A stretch of 64,000 nucleotides of DNA from Paradevosia shaoguanensis. GTDB lineage: Bacteria > Pseudomonadota > Alphaproteobacteria > Rhizobiales > Devosiaceae. The position numbers were made by a program, and so were the translations under genes. The stretch is taken from contig NZ_CP068983.1 in the NCBI RefSeq assembly GCF_016801025.1, positions 310,001 through 374,000 on the forward strand, given 5' to 3'. Each line of letters begins with the position of its first letter. Within the stretch, counting starts at the first letter, position 1. Below the pieces are notes generated by a model that saw nothing but the letters and a program-made list of their open reading frames with translations, did not search any database and was not told the origin of the DNA. This document shows, one piece after another, positions 1 through 7,948 of the stretch.

Positions 1-1436
1 GCTTCATCATCTTCACCATCGCCGCCCTCCTCCTCAGCTTCATGCCGACGGGACCGAGCGCGGCGGGGTACCTGGTGTGGATGCGTATCCTGCAGGGCGT
101 GGGCGGGGCCATGATCACGGCGACATCGACGGCTATTCTCGTCGACGCGTTTCCTCCGCATCAGCGCGGCTTCGCGCTGGGCATCAACACGATGGCGGCC
201 ATTGCGGGCCAGTTCATCGGCCTGATCCTGGGCGGACTGCTGGCAGACATCAACTGGCGCTGGATCTTCTGGATCAACGTGCCGATCGGCCTGATCGGGA
301 CGCTCTGGGGCCTCGCCATGCTGCGCGATCGCGGCGTGCGGCAGGTGCATGGCAAGCTCGACTGGTGGGGCAACATCACCTTCGCGGTGGGCCTCATCCT
401 CATCCTTGTCGGGGTCAATGACGGCATCCAGCCGGATGGCGCCTCGCTGATGGCCTGGGGCAGCCCCAAGGTGCTGATGGAGCTGGGTTTCGGCATTATC
501 TTCCTCGTGGCGTTCCTCGCCATCGAGAAGCGGGTGAAGCTGCCGATGTTCGACCTCAAGCTCTTCCGCATCCGGCCGTTCGCGGCGGGCGTTTCGGCCA
601 GCATGCTTTCGTCCATCGGGCGCGGCGGGCTGCAGTTCATGCTGATCGTCTGGCTGCAGGGCATCTGGCTGCCGCTGCATGGCTATACGTTCGAATCCAC
701 CCCGCTCTGGGCCGGCATCTTCATGCTGCCGCTGACGCTCGGCATCCTGATCGCAGGGCCGGTGGCGGGCATTCTCGCCGACCGGTTCGGGGCGCGGCTC
801 TTTGCAGCCATCGGCATGGTGGTGGGCGCGCTCACGTTCCTGGGGCTGATGCTGCTCGAGGCGAACTTCCCCTACCCCATCTTCGCGCTGCTGCTGTTCC
901 TCAACGGCGTCGGCACGGGATTGTTCAGCGCGCCCAACAGCACGCAGATCATGAATGCGGTGCCGGCGGCGGAACGCGGGCAGGCTTCGGGCGTGCGGGC
1001 GACGACGCTCAATGCCGGACAGGTGCTTTCCATCGGCATCTTCTTCACGCTGATGATCCTGGGGCTGGCGATGAGCCTGCCCGGGACTATGGAAGCGCGG
1101 CTGGTGGCAGAGGGCCTGCCTCAGGATGTCGCAGCACAAGTCGCTAGCGCTCCGCCCGTGGCTAGCCTATTTGCAGCCTTCCTCGGCTATAATCCGATGG
1201 GAGAACTCATCCCAGCGACGGCTCTGGCGGCCCTGCCGCCGGATCATGCTGCCGTGATTACGGGACAGACGTTCTTCCCGGACCTGCTTTCGGGCCCATT
1301 CATGGTGGGCATCAAGATCGCCTTCTCGATCTCGATGCTGCTGTACCTGCTTTCGGCGCTGGCGTCGTGGCTGGGTGGGTCGACCCGTCAGCAGGAGGCT
1401 GTCGAGGAGGCAGCCATGCGGGCTGCTGCGGAATGA
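1..1436 (+). CDS. DHA2-family MFS drug exporter (5' end outside window)
   Basis: Inner-membrane proton-driven multidrug exporter of the EmrB/QacA (DHA2, 14-helix) type. The reading frame is open from base 3 to a stop at 1436, and an internal ATG at 42 is not the real start because helix sequence continues upstream of it. Visible features are the helix-3/4 region (RILQGVGGAM), the motif around FALGINTMAAIAGQFIGLILGG that typifies this family, about ten further hydrophobic segments, and a short charged C-terminus. Roughly 50 N-terminal residues are missing compared with the usual 510-530. A partner membrane-fusion protein (EmrA-like) would be expected upstream, outside the window. The substrate cannot be read from the sequence. 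Confidence 0.88.
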   Translation, partial: FIIFTIAALLLSFMPTGPSAAGYLVWMRILQGVGGAMITATSTAILVDAFPPHQRGFALGINTMAAIAGQFIGLILGGLLADINWRWIFWINVPIGLIGTLWGLAMLRDRGVRQVHGKLDWWGNITFAVGLILILVGVNDGIQPDGASLMAWGSPKVLMELGFGIIFLVAFLAIEKRVKLPMFDLKLFRIRPFAAGVSASMLSSIGRGGLQFMLIVWLQGIWLPLHGYTFESTPLWAGIFMLPLTLGILIAGPVAGILADRFGARLFAAIGMVVGALTFLGLMLLEANFPYPIFALLLFLNGVGTGLFSAPNSTQIMNAVPAAERGQASGVRATTLNAGQVLSIGIFFTLMILGLAMSLPGTMEARLVAEGLPQDVAAQVASAPPVASLFAAFLGYNPMGELIPATALAALPPDHAAVITGQTFFPDLLSGPFMVGIKIAFSISMLLYLLSALASWLGGSTRQQEAVEEAAMRAAAE

Positions 1437-1525
1437 ACGCATGGCAGTCCTGAAGGGGAAGGGATTGCCGAAACAGACGTCGCTTCTAACCTAAGGACAG
1501 GAGCGACGTCGGAGGGCTCTTGAGA

Positions 1526-2806
1526 ATGACCGGCAATGCGAAGCACAGGGTCGTCATCGTTGGCGGCGGTTTCGGGGGCCTGATGGCCGCCCAGAAGCTG
1601 GCCGGAAGCGGTCTCGACATCACACTCGTCGACAGACGAAACCACCACCTCTTCCAGCCCCTGCTCTACCAGGTGGCGACGGCCGCCCTGGCGACTTCGG
1701 ATATCGCCTGGCCGATCCGGAGCCTCGTGCGCGGCAAGGAGGACATCAAGACCCTCCTCGGCAGCGTGACGGGCGTGGACAAGGAAGCGCGCGAAGTGCT
1801 GCTCGAGGACGGCGCGCGGATACCCTATGACAGCCTGATCCTGGCGACGGGCGCGCGGCATGCCTATTTCGGGCACGACGAATGGGAGCCCAACGCTCCC
1901 GGCCTCAAGACGCTGGAAGACGCGACCGCCATCCGGCGCCGCCTGCTGCTGGCGTTCGAGCAGGCCGAGCGCGAGCCCGACGAGGCGCGGCGCAAGGCGC
2001 TGCTGACCTTCGTCATCATCGGTGCGGGCCCAACGGGCGTGGAACTGGCGGGCACGATCACGGAACTGGCGGAAGCCAGCATGCGTGGCGACTTCCGCAA
2101 TATCCGTCCCGAGGACGCACGCGTCGTGCTGATCGAGGCGGCGGACCGTGTGCTGCTCAACTTCGTGCCGGAGCTTTCGGCCTATGCACTCGACGCGCTG
2201 CGCAAGCTGGGCGTCGAAGTGGAACTGGGCCGGGCGGTGACCGAGATCGACCGCGAGGGCGTGGTCTATGGCGGCCAGCGACTGGCGGCGCGCACGGTGA
2301 TCTGGGCGGCAGGCGTGCAGGCTTCGCCGGCAGCCAAGTGGCTGGACGTGGAAGCGGACCGCGCTGGCCGTGTGAAGGTGGAGGCCGACCTGACGGTGCC
2401 GGGCTACCCCGAAATCTTCGTGGTGGGCGATACGGCGCTGGCACTGCGGCCGGACGGACGTCCGGTGCCGGGCGTGGGCGACGCGGCCAAGCAGGGCGGC
2501 AAGCACGCCGCCGCGACGATCAAGGCGCGGCTGGCCGGCACGAAGCCGCCGACCTTTGCCTACAAGCACGCCGGAGACCTGGCGACGATCGGCAAGCGCG
2601 CCGCAGTGATCGATTTCGGCTGGCTCAAGCTCAAGGGCTTCCCGGCATGGTGGGTATGGGGCGTGGCCCATATCTACTTCCTGATCGGGGTGAAGAACCG
2701 CCTGTTCGTGTCGATCACCTGGCTGCTGCAGCTGCTTTCAGGCCGTCGCAGCGCGCGCCTGATCACGCAGGGCGACGCGAGCGGCCGCTGGGAACACAGG
2801 CCGTAA
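1526..2806 (+). CDS. ndh: Type II NADH dehydrogenase (NDH-2)
   Basis: Single-subunit, non-proton-pumping NADH:quinone oxidoreductase on the cytoplasmic face of the membrane. The 426-residue protein has an FAD-binding Rossmann motif GGGFGG at about residues 13-18, a second NAD-binding motif IGAGPTGVELAG near residue 165, an AAGVQASP segment, and the late FAD motif FVVGDTALA. The C-terminal hydrophobic/amphipathic stretch (NRLFVSITWLLQLL) fits the membrane anchor of NDH-2. I start at ATG 1526 because GGAGGG at 1511-1516 is spaced 9 nt from it; the upstream TTG at 1520 is too close. It is transcribed alone, 89 nt after the exporter. Confidence 0.9.
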   Translation: MTGNAKHRVVIVGGGFGGLMAAQKLAGSGLDITLVDRRNHHLFQPLLYQVATAALATSDIAWPIRSLVRGKEDIKTLLGSVTGVDKEAREVLLEDGARIPYDSLILATGARHAYFGHDEWEPNAPGLKTLEDATAIRRRLLLAFEQAEREPDEARRKALLTFVIIGAGPTGVELAGTITELAEASMRGDFRNIRPEDARVVLIEAADRVLLNFVPELSAYALDALRKLGVEVELGRAVTEIDREGVVYGGQRLAARTVIWAAGVQASPAAKWLDVEADRAGRVKVEADLTVPGYPEIFVVGDTALALRPDGRPVPGVGDAAKQGGKHAAATIKARLAGTKPPTFAYKHAGDLATIGKRAAVIDFGWLKLKGFPAWWVWGVAHIYFLIGVKNRLFVSITWLLQLLSGRRSARLITQGDASGRWEHRP

Positions 2807-2854
2807 GGCGTTCTCCGAGTTGATACGAATTGATGGGCGGGCCGATTGGCCCGC

Positions 2855-3712
2855 TCATTTCTTTTCGGCGACCCAATCGGCCCAATAGGCCGAACAGCGG
2901 GCTGCGAAGGCATCGGGAGGCTCTACGGTCAGCTCGCCGCCGAGGCGGAAACTCTCGGCTTCGAGCTCGCGCTTGCGGCGGGCCATTGCGGGAGCCAGGG
3001 ACGTGTCGGCGGGCAGGCTGCCAGCCAGCATATCGAGATCGTGGTGGCGGCCGAGCAGGTCGGCGAGATCATTGGCGGCGGTTCGCGAGGCAAGCAGGAT
3101 ATGCGGCGCACTCGGGCTGATGAGGCCAAGATGGTGGCCGTGATACTTGGCGAGCTTGCGCCAGTCGTGGAGGTGGAGCGTTGTCGGGTGGCGCTGGGCG
3201 ACCTTCAGGGCCTTGCGCGTGCGGTGATAGGTCTTTTCCAGCCCCTCCTCCAACGCGACGAAGCCGTCGCGCTTGAGCTTCCAATCCTCGGAGCGGGCGA
3301 CGAGCTCATCCATCTCGTCGGCGAAGCTTTCGAGGGCAGCGATGGGATCGTCCGACATGCTGGTCGCGAGGCTTTGGACGAGTCGGTCGCGTTCGGCGGT
3401 GTCGGGGCTGAGGTTTTCCTCGCGCACGAGAGCATCGTAAGTCTGGAGGACTACCGGGCGGTCGCGCAGGCGACCGAGGGCGCGGGCGGCGTCACGGACG
3501 GCTTCGTTTTCGCGGCGATAATCGGGGAAGCTGCCGCGAACGAGCCGCAGGGCGGCCCGTATCTTCTTGCAGCGGCGGCGCACGGCGTGAATTGCCGCCT
3601 GCGGGTCATCCGCGCCGTCGCGCGCGGCCAGTGCCGCCTTGGCGGCCTGTTCGGCGACGATGCGCCCGAGGCCCGTTTCGATGGTTTCGCCAGCAGCAAA
3701 TTTGAAAGCCAT
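2855..3712 (-). CDS. CHAD domain protein
   Basis: Cytoplasmic, almost all-helical protein of 285 residues made mostly of a CHAD domain (conserved histidine alpha-helical domain). Typical CHAD features are the early AIHAVRRRCKKIRAALRLVR segment, the repeated His and Arg/Lys residues on helices (HDWRKLAKYHGHH), and RLRDRPVVLQTYDAL. CHAD domains bind inorganic polyphosphate through this basic surface and are often found near polyphosphate granules. There is no CYTH domain in the same chain. It stands alone and is divergent from the DUF3175 gene; 123 nt separate the two starts. Its physiological partner is unknown. Confidence 0.85.
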   Translation of the reverse strand: MAFKFAAGETIETGLGRIVAEQAAKAALAARDGADDPQAAIHAVRRRCKKIRAALRLVRGSFPDYRRENEAVRDAARALGRLRDRPVVLQTYDALVREENLSPDTAERDRLVQSLATSMSDDPIAALESFADEMDELVARSEDWKLKRDGFVALEEGLEKTYHRTRKALKVAQRHPTTLHLHDWRKLAKYHGHHLGLISPSAPHILLASRTAANDLADLLGRHHDLDMLAGSLPADTSLAPAMARRKRELEAESFRLGGELTVEPPDAFAARCSAYWADWVAEKK

Positions 3713-3835
3713 GCCGTCCTTTCCGATTTGTCGGGGACACAGGAAGGCACTCGACCGTCACAATCAAACAAAATGGAACCGGGGCTTCTGACGGAAGGTT
3801 GTGCCTCAAGGACAATTTCCGACAAGGAGGCCGCG

Positions 3836-4126
3836 ATGCCGCATGCCCAGAACAAGTGGTCGGGCGAGGTCACCAAGCACAGCGATGCCCTTGATCTCGT
3901 GCCGCATATCTTCGAATCCGACGACCCCAGGGAGATTGCGGACTCACTCAAACGTTCGGCGGAACACAGCAACCGCAGGAAGGGCAGCGCCTATCAATCG
4001 GCGATGTCGATGCTGACGTTCTACATAAACCGCGCGGGCAAGAATCTCGACGCGAAACACCGCAAGACGCTCGAAGCGGCCAAGGAGGAACTCCGCAAGG
4101 ATTTCGGCCGCGAGATTAAACACTAA
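3836..4126 (+). CDS. DUF3175 family small protein
   Basis: A 96-residue soluble protein matching the DUF3175 family: an N-terminal KWSGEVTKHSDALDL segment followed by DPREIADSLKRSAEHSNRRK, then SAMSMLTFYINRAGKNL and a basic helical tail. The biochemical function of the family is not known. The start is ATG 3836, preceded by a strong Shine-Dalgarno AAGGAGG (3824-3830) at 5 nt; a longer frame runs upstream but is antisense to the CHAD gene. It is followed after 13 nt by the VOC gene, so the two may be co-transcribed. Confidence 0.8.
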   Translation: MPHAQNKWSGEVTKHSDALDLVPHIFESDDPREIADSLKRSAEHSNRRKGSAYQSAMSMLTFYINRAGKNLDAKHRKTLEAAKEELRKDFGREIKH

Positions 4127-4139
4127 GCGGAGGAGCACG

Positions 4140-4574
4140 ATGGGTAGCCTCGTCATTCCAACCCTCATCTACGAAGACGCGCCGAAGATGATCGACTGGC
4201 TGTGCGATACGTTCGGCTTCACGCCGCGGGCGGTCTATCCCGACGACAAGGGCGGTGTCGCCCATGCGGAGCTGACGCTGGGCGATGGCATGATCATGCT
4301 CGGCTCGCCCAAGGACAACGAATTCAACCAGGTGCAATCCACCCCCAAGGCGCTGCGCGGCGTCATGCAAAGCCCGTATCTGGTGGTGGAGGACGCACAG
4401 GCGGTGTTCGACAAGGTGGCGCTGACCGGCGGCATGATCGTGGGCGAGCTTCGCCGCGACACCGAGAGCGGGGATACGTTCATCTGCTACGACCCGGAGG
4501 GATATCTCTGGTGCATCGGCACCTACAATCCGTGGCAGACCAACGCCCAGACGCAGGCGCCGGCCGCGGAATGA
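4140..4574 (+). CDS. VOC/glyoxalase-fold protein (PhnB-like)
   Basis: A 144-residue protein of the vicinal oxygen chelate superfamily. It starts LVIPTLIYEDAPKMIDWLCD, the typical first beta-alpha unit, and ends with the second-module signature DPEGYLWCIGTYNPW. HAELTLGDGMIML forms the central strand. Members include glyoxalase I, extradiol dioxygenases and antibiotic-binding proteins, and the substrate is not predictable here. The upstream TAAGCGGAGG gives a Shine-Dalgarno ahead of ATG 4140. Its stop codon at 4572-4574 directly abuts the stop of the convergent kelch gene with no gap. Confidence 0.8.
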   Translation: MGSLVIPTLIYEDAPKMIDWLCDTFGFTPRAVYPDDKGGVAHAELTLGDGMIMLGSPKDNEFNQVQSTPKALRGVMQSPYLVVEDAQAVFDKVALTGGMIVGELRRDTESGDTFICYDPEGYLWCIGTYNPWQTNAQTQAPAAE

Positions 4575-5510
4575 TCAGGTGTCGGGAGCGAGGATTTCGA
4601 CGGTGCCGGAACGGCCGCCACCGGCGGTCGGGGAGCCGACCAGCGTGACGATGACCCCATCATGGACGATGGCGACGAAGCCGTGCCTGGGCGTCGGGAG
4701 CGGCGGCAATTGCTGCCACGTGTCGGTGGCAGGGTCGTAGGCCTCGACTTCGGAGAAGACGTCGGTGCGGGTTTCGCCGCCGAGGACATAGAGGCGATTA
4801 TCGAGCACTGCCGACGCGGCGCCGCTGCGGGGTGTGGGCATGGATTGGCCGGTTGACCAAGTGTCGGTGGCAGGATCGTAGATTTCGAGCGTGCCGAGAT
4901 TGTGGGCCGGATCGCCATCCACGCGGCCGGCGGCGACGATAACCTTGCCGTCGATGACGCCGATGGAGAGGTGATCGCGCGGCGTGGGGATGGGCGCGAG
5001 GGCGGTCCAGGTGTTTTTCGCGGGGTCGTAGGCTTCGACGGTCGGGACGTTGACCGCGTTGGTGGTGCTGCCGGAGACGACGTAGATTTTGCCGTCGATG
5101 GCAACAGCGCCACCGGCGGCGCGGGGCGATGGCATGTCGGCGAGCGGCGTCCAGGCTTGACTACCGGGGTCGAGGACCCAGGATTTCGCAGAAGCCTGCC
5201 AGCCATCGACGTAGCCGCCGAAGACGTAGATCTTGCCATCGAGGCCGACACTCATCGGATGGTGCACGTGGTAGGGGAAGGCCGACGCCTCGCTCCAGGC
5301 GTCGGCAGCAAGATCGTAGACCAGGACGCCGGTGGCGCCGTTGTAATCGCCGATGATGTAGGCCTTTCCGCCCGCAATAGCGGCGCCGACTTCGGAGCGC
5401 TGGGCCGGCGCGGTGGCGCCGGTGGTCCAGGCAGCATCATGCGCGAGCGCCGGCACCGCGAGGGCTGCCAGCGCGAGAAGGATGCCCAGCGTACGGCGGA
5501 TGGCGGTCAG
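4575..5510 (-). CDS. Secreted kelch-repeat beta-propeller protein
   Basis: Exported protein built of about six kelch repeats, each with a pattern such as KIYVFGGYVDG, KIYVVSGSTTN, KVIVAAGRVDG or RLYVLGGETRT followed by a paired 'YDPATDTW' strand. It should fold as a single beta-propeller, which usually binds other proteins or glycans; no catalytic motif is evident. In-frame codons between 5510 and 5456 encode a good signal peptide (RRTLGILLALAALAVPALA, then HD), but no ATG, GTG or TTG lies upstream of it before an in-frame TGA. I therefore place the start at CTG 5510, which overlaps the TGA of the upstream gene; GTG 5456 would cut the signal peptide. The function is sure only at fold level. 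Confidence 0.72.
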   Translation of the reverse strand: MTAIRRTLGILLALAALAVPALAHDAAWTTGATAPAQRSEVGAAIAGGKAYIIGDYNGATGVLVYDLAADAWSEASAFPYHVHHPMSVGLDGKIYVFGGYVDGWQASAKSWVLDPGSQAWTPLADMPSPRAAGGAVAIDGKIYVVSGSTTNAVNVPTVEAYDPAKNTWTALAPIPTPRDHLSIGVIDGKVIVAAGRVDGDPAHNLGTLEIYDPATDTWSTGQSMPTPRSGAASAVLDNRLYVLGGETRTDVFSEVEAYDPATDTWQQLPPLPTPRHGFVAIVHDGVIVTLVGSPTAGGGRSGTVEILAPDT

Positions 5511-5749
5511 GGGATCACTTCCGCATCCGGGCGATCGTCACCCTCCGATTCCTCATTGTGCCAGACGCCGCGTTCGTCCTCGTAGAGGATGTCGCGGGTT
5601 TCGTCGGGCAGTTCCTGGCGGGACGCGGCTTCGCGTGCGGCGGCCAGGGCTTCGTCGTGCGTGCGGAAGGGTTCGGAGAAGACGCCGTTGAGCTTATAGG
5701 CCCAGCCGCCGTCGTGCTGCACGATCTCGTATTTGATTTCCTGGGTCAT
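5507..5749 (-). CDS. DUF2188 domain small protein
   Basis: An 80-residue soluble protein of DUF2188 type: KYEIVQHDGGWAYKLNG, then a short strand and PFRTHDEALAAAREAA helix, then ILYEDERGVWHNEE. Such proteins are small, widespread in proteobacteria and have no assigned role. The start ATG 5749 has GGAGG 8 nt upstream; the frame extends further upstream without sense. It lies 65 nt downstream of the hemerythrin gene on the same strand, and its stop overlaps the proposed start of the kelch gene, so hemerythrin-DUF2188-kelch may be one transcript. Confidence 0.72.
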   Translation of the reverse strand: MTQEIKYEIVQHDGGWAYKLNGVFSEPFRTHDEALAAAREAASRQELPDETRDILYEDERGVWHNEESEGDDRPDAEVIP

Positions 5750-5814
5750 GACAGGATCCTCCATTGCGTCGGTGGAACGCCGAAGGGCCGAGTTGAGTTG
5801 CGGCGCGCGGACGA

Positions 5815-6405
5815 TCACCGGCCGAAAAGCGCACCTTCAGTGTGCTCGAGGATGGAGGGAATGACCAGATCCTCCTCGTCATCGAGGTGGCGCAGCAGCC
5901 AATCGAGAAGCTTATCGGACTTGTCGGCATAGGCATCGGCCGCGAAACGACGGGCGTCGCCCTCCTCATGGAGCGCGGCCAGCATGGCGCGGGCGGTTTC
6001 GGCGGATGCGGCAAGCTGATCGTGGATCACTTCATGGTCTTCCTCGAGGAGATCGAAGCCGACGATGAGGCGCTTGTCGTGGCTGCGGAAGAGCGGGAAG
6101 TAATTGTAATCCTCGACCTGGTGGTGGCCTTCGAGGTGCTGCAGGAAATAGCGCAGGCGCGGCGTGAAGAAGCGATGGAAATCATCGGGCGCGATGGCGT
6201 CTTCACGGAACTGGTGGGTAGCGGATTTGAGCATGCCGCCCAGTTCGCGGAACATGTCGTGCATCTGCAGCCAGAACGCTGCCGTCTCGCCGAAATTGCG
6301 GTGCTCGTCCCAGGTTTCGCGCGGGTATTTTTCGCGCAGATAGGCGATGTCGGCCGGGAGCTTGTCCGTGCGATTGGGGAGCCAGAGTTCGGGTGCGATC
6401 TTCAT
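5815..6405 (-). CDS. Hemerythrin HHE-domain protein
   Basis: A 196-residue helical protein with a hemerythrin-like cation-binding domain. The His/Glu ligands expected for a di-iron site are visible in order: WDEHRNF, HLEGHHQVEDYNYFPLF, LLEEDHEVIHDQL and HLDDEEDLVIPSILEH. Bacterial proteins of this kind bind oxygen or nitric oxide or protect against oxidative damage. Which one applies here cannot be seen. It has no signal peptide or fused sensor domain. It is the first gene of a possible three-gene minus-strand unit (with DUF2188 and kelch). Confidence 0.8.
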   Translation of the reverse strand: MKIAPELWLPNRTDKLPADIAYLREKYPRETWDEHRNFGETAAFWLQMHDMFRELGGMLKSATHQFREDAIAPDDFHRFFTPRLRYFLQHLEGHHQVEDYNYFPLFRSHDKRLIVGFDLLEEDHEVIHDQLAASAETARAMLAALHEEGDARRFAADAYADKSDKLLDWLLRHLDDEEDLVIPSILEHTEGALFGR

Positions 6406-6465
6406 GCCCGGAAAATAGGCCCCGGCCGGCGCCGCCTCAAGACGGCACCAAAAGGTGCCGGAGTA

Positions 6466-7380
6466 TCACTCGGCCTCGCTGATCGTGGTGACGCTGCGCG
6501 CCATGGCCCGTTCGCGCCACCAGATATAAAGCCCGCTGCCGATGACGATGGGCGCGCCGATATAGATGCCGACATCGGGGGGCTGGTTGAAGATCAGCCA
6601 GCTCGAAAGCGTCATGTAGACGATCTGGAGATAGGCGAAGGGCGCGAGCGTCGAGGCCGGCGCGTAGCGGGCGGCGATCGAGAAGAGCTGGTGGCCGGTG
6701 AGGCCTGCCACGCCGATGAGGATGAAGGCGAACCAATCGGCGAACGTGGAGGGCCATTCCCAATTGCCGATGATGAAGGGCGCGAGGCAGATCGTGGCGA
6801 TGAGGCCGGCATAGAATTGCTGGGTGGCCGGGGAATCGACGCCGGCAAGCTTGCGCGTGGAGATGAAATAGAGGGCGGAGCCGAAGGCGCCGGTGAGCGA
6901 GAGCAACGCGGCAGGATGGAAGCCGTCGGTGCCGGGGCGCACGATGACGATGACGCCGAGGAAGCCGACGAGAATGGCCGTCCAGCGCCGCCAGCCGACA
7001 GTTTCGCCCAGGAGCGGCACCGAGAGGGCGCACATCATGAGCGGCATGGTGAAATTGATCGAGCCGGTGATGGTGAGCGGCAGGTATTGCACGGCGATGA
7101 AATTGCAGACCGTGGTGCTGAGCAGCAGCAGGCCGCGGATGATTTCGAGCTTGATGTTGCGCGAGCGGGCGAGCGCCCTGCCCTGGCTCGGGGCGAGCAA
7201 GGCGGTGATCAGGAAGAAGTGGATGGCGTAGCGCGCGAACATGAATTGCGGCGTCGGCATGCCGCTCTGGGCCAGCCACTTGGCCGACGAGTCGATCAGC
7301 GTGAAGACGAAATAGGCTATCAGCACGAGGCCAATACCCAAGAGACGGCGCTCCTGCACGGGCGCGACGGCGATAGTCAT
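6466..7380 (-). CDS. EamA-family (DMT) metabolite exporter
   Basis: A 304-residue inner-membrane protein of the drug/metabolite transporter superfamily, with ten hydrophobic segments arranged as two EamA repeats. The first repeat includes ARYAIHFFLITALLAPSQG and GSINFTMPLMMCALSVPLLGE; the second includes AFGSALYFISTRKLAG and PASTLAPFAYLQIVYM. The substrate is unknown; homologues export amino acids, nucleotides or drugs. It is alone on the minus strand, 60 nt from the hemerythrin gene start, with a 568-bp repeat-rich gap on its upstream side. Confidence 0.82.
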   Translation of the reverse strand: MTIAVAPVQERRLLGIGLVLIAYFVFTLIDSSAKWLAQSGMPTPQFMFARYAIHFFLITALLAPSQGRALARSRNIKLEIIRGLLLLSTTVCNFIAVQYLPLTITGSINFTMPLMMCALSVPLLGETVGWRRWTAILVGFLGVIVIVRPGTDGFHPAALLSLTGAFGSALYFISTRKLAGVDSPATQQFYAGLIATICLAPFIIGNWEWPSTFADWFAFILIGVAGLTGHQLFSIAARYAPASTLAPFAYLQIVYMTLSSWLIFNQPPDVGIYIGAPIVIGSGLYIWWRERAMARSVTTISEAE

Positions 7381-7480
7381 GTCAGGTTCCAGGCGCGAGA
7401 AGGATGCGCCGGGCGAGCGTGGGGGGAAATGGGGGTGGATGTCAATTGGCGGGAGGTGGTGCGGGGTGGTGGGTGTGGCT

Positions 7481-7519
7481 TACCCCACCCCTGTCCCCTC
7501 CCCGCAAGGGGGAGGGAGA
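7481..7519. repeat. Short GC-rich hairpin repeat (CCCCGCAAGGGG family), copy 1
   Basis: The sequence CCCCACCCCTGTCCCCTCC followed by CCGCAAGGGGGAGGGAG forms a hairpin around the GCAA centre. Near-identical copies occur at about 13914, 51592, 51656, 53671, 54680, 58726 and 58808, in both orientations and always between genes. Confidence 0.75.
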
Positions 7520-7604
7520 CGCTGGGGAACGGGTGGTGGATAAACTGGGCGGATGGCGGGGGTGAAACGAGGGCGCATTGCGCACCATCACCGTCCCCTG
7601 CGCG

Positions 7605-7688
7605 ATCTCGGGCCGAAGAGCCGGGGGGCATGGATGGCGCCACTCGGGTGGGGAGGGGCAATAGGCCCCGGATCAGGTCCGGGGAAGT
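7605..7688 (+). repeat. Long inverted-end repeat, diverged copy A
   Basis: The right part (GGATGGCGCCACTCGG... AGGGGCAATAGGCCCCGG ... CCGGGGAAGT ending at 7688) matches the copy at 29576-29675 in the same orientation. The left ACTTCCCCGG end is not recognisable, so this copy is diverged or truncated. Confidence 0.65.
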
Positions 7689-7759
7689 GCGGTGGGTGGG
7701 GCGGGGATGGGGGTGAGATGGCGGGGGATGGGGAATGGGTGGGAGCTTGTCGCGGTTCC

Positions 7760-7815
7760 TTCTTCCCTTCTTCCCTTCTTCCCTTCTTCCCTTCTTCCCT
7801 TCTTCCCTTCTTCCC
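7760..7815 (+). repeat. Tandem octamer repeat, seven copies
   Basis: Seven perfect head-to-tail copies of TTCTTCCC. The tract is pure pyrimidine on the plus strand. It lies in non-coding DNA downstream of the mannosidase stop, so length changes would not shift a known reading frame. Confidence 0.9.
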
Positions 7816-7948
7816 CAGGGGGAGAAGGTGCGGCGGAGCCGACGGATGAGGGGTCGGCGGTGGTGGCGCGAACCCCTCACCCGCCCTTCGGGCACCCTCT
7901 CCCTCAAGGGGAGAGGGCGATGGGGCGAGATCGCGCTCCAAGCGGTCG

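Larger units (their letters stand above)
7381..7948. other. Repeat-rich intergenic region without a supported gene
   Basis: 568 bp between the EamA gene and the mannosidase. Long frames cross it on both strands but translate to low-complexity Pro/Arg/Ser-rich sequence. It holds four kinds of repeat: a CCCCGCAAGGGGG hairpin (7481-7519), a diverged long repeat (about 7605-7688), seven direct octamers (7760-7815), and a third hairpin-like piece with CACCCGCCCTTCGGGC and CTCCCTCAAGGGGAGAG near 7872-7921. No promoter or RNA gene is convincing. Confidence 0.7.

Noticed and set aside
1520-1525. TTG start codon for the NADH dehydrogenase
   Set aside because: Only 3 nt from GGAGGG; ATG 1526 has the proper spacing.
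5842-7716. A 624-codon plus-strand ORF over hemerythrin and EamA
   Set aside because: Antisense shadow spanning two recognisable minus-strand genes and a repeat region.
7760-7815. CRISPR array
   Set aside because: Units are 8 bp with no spacers, and there are no cas genes.
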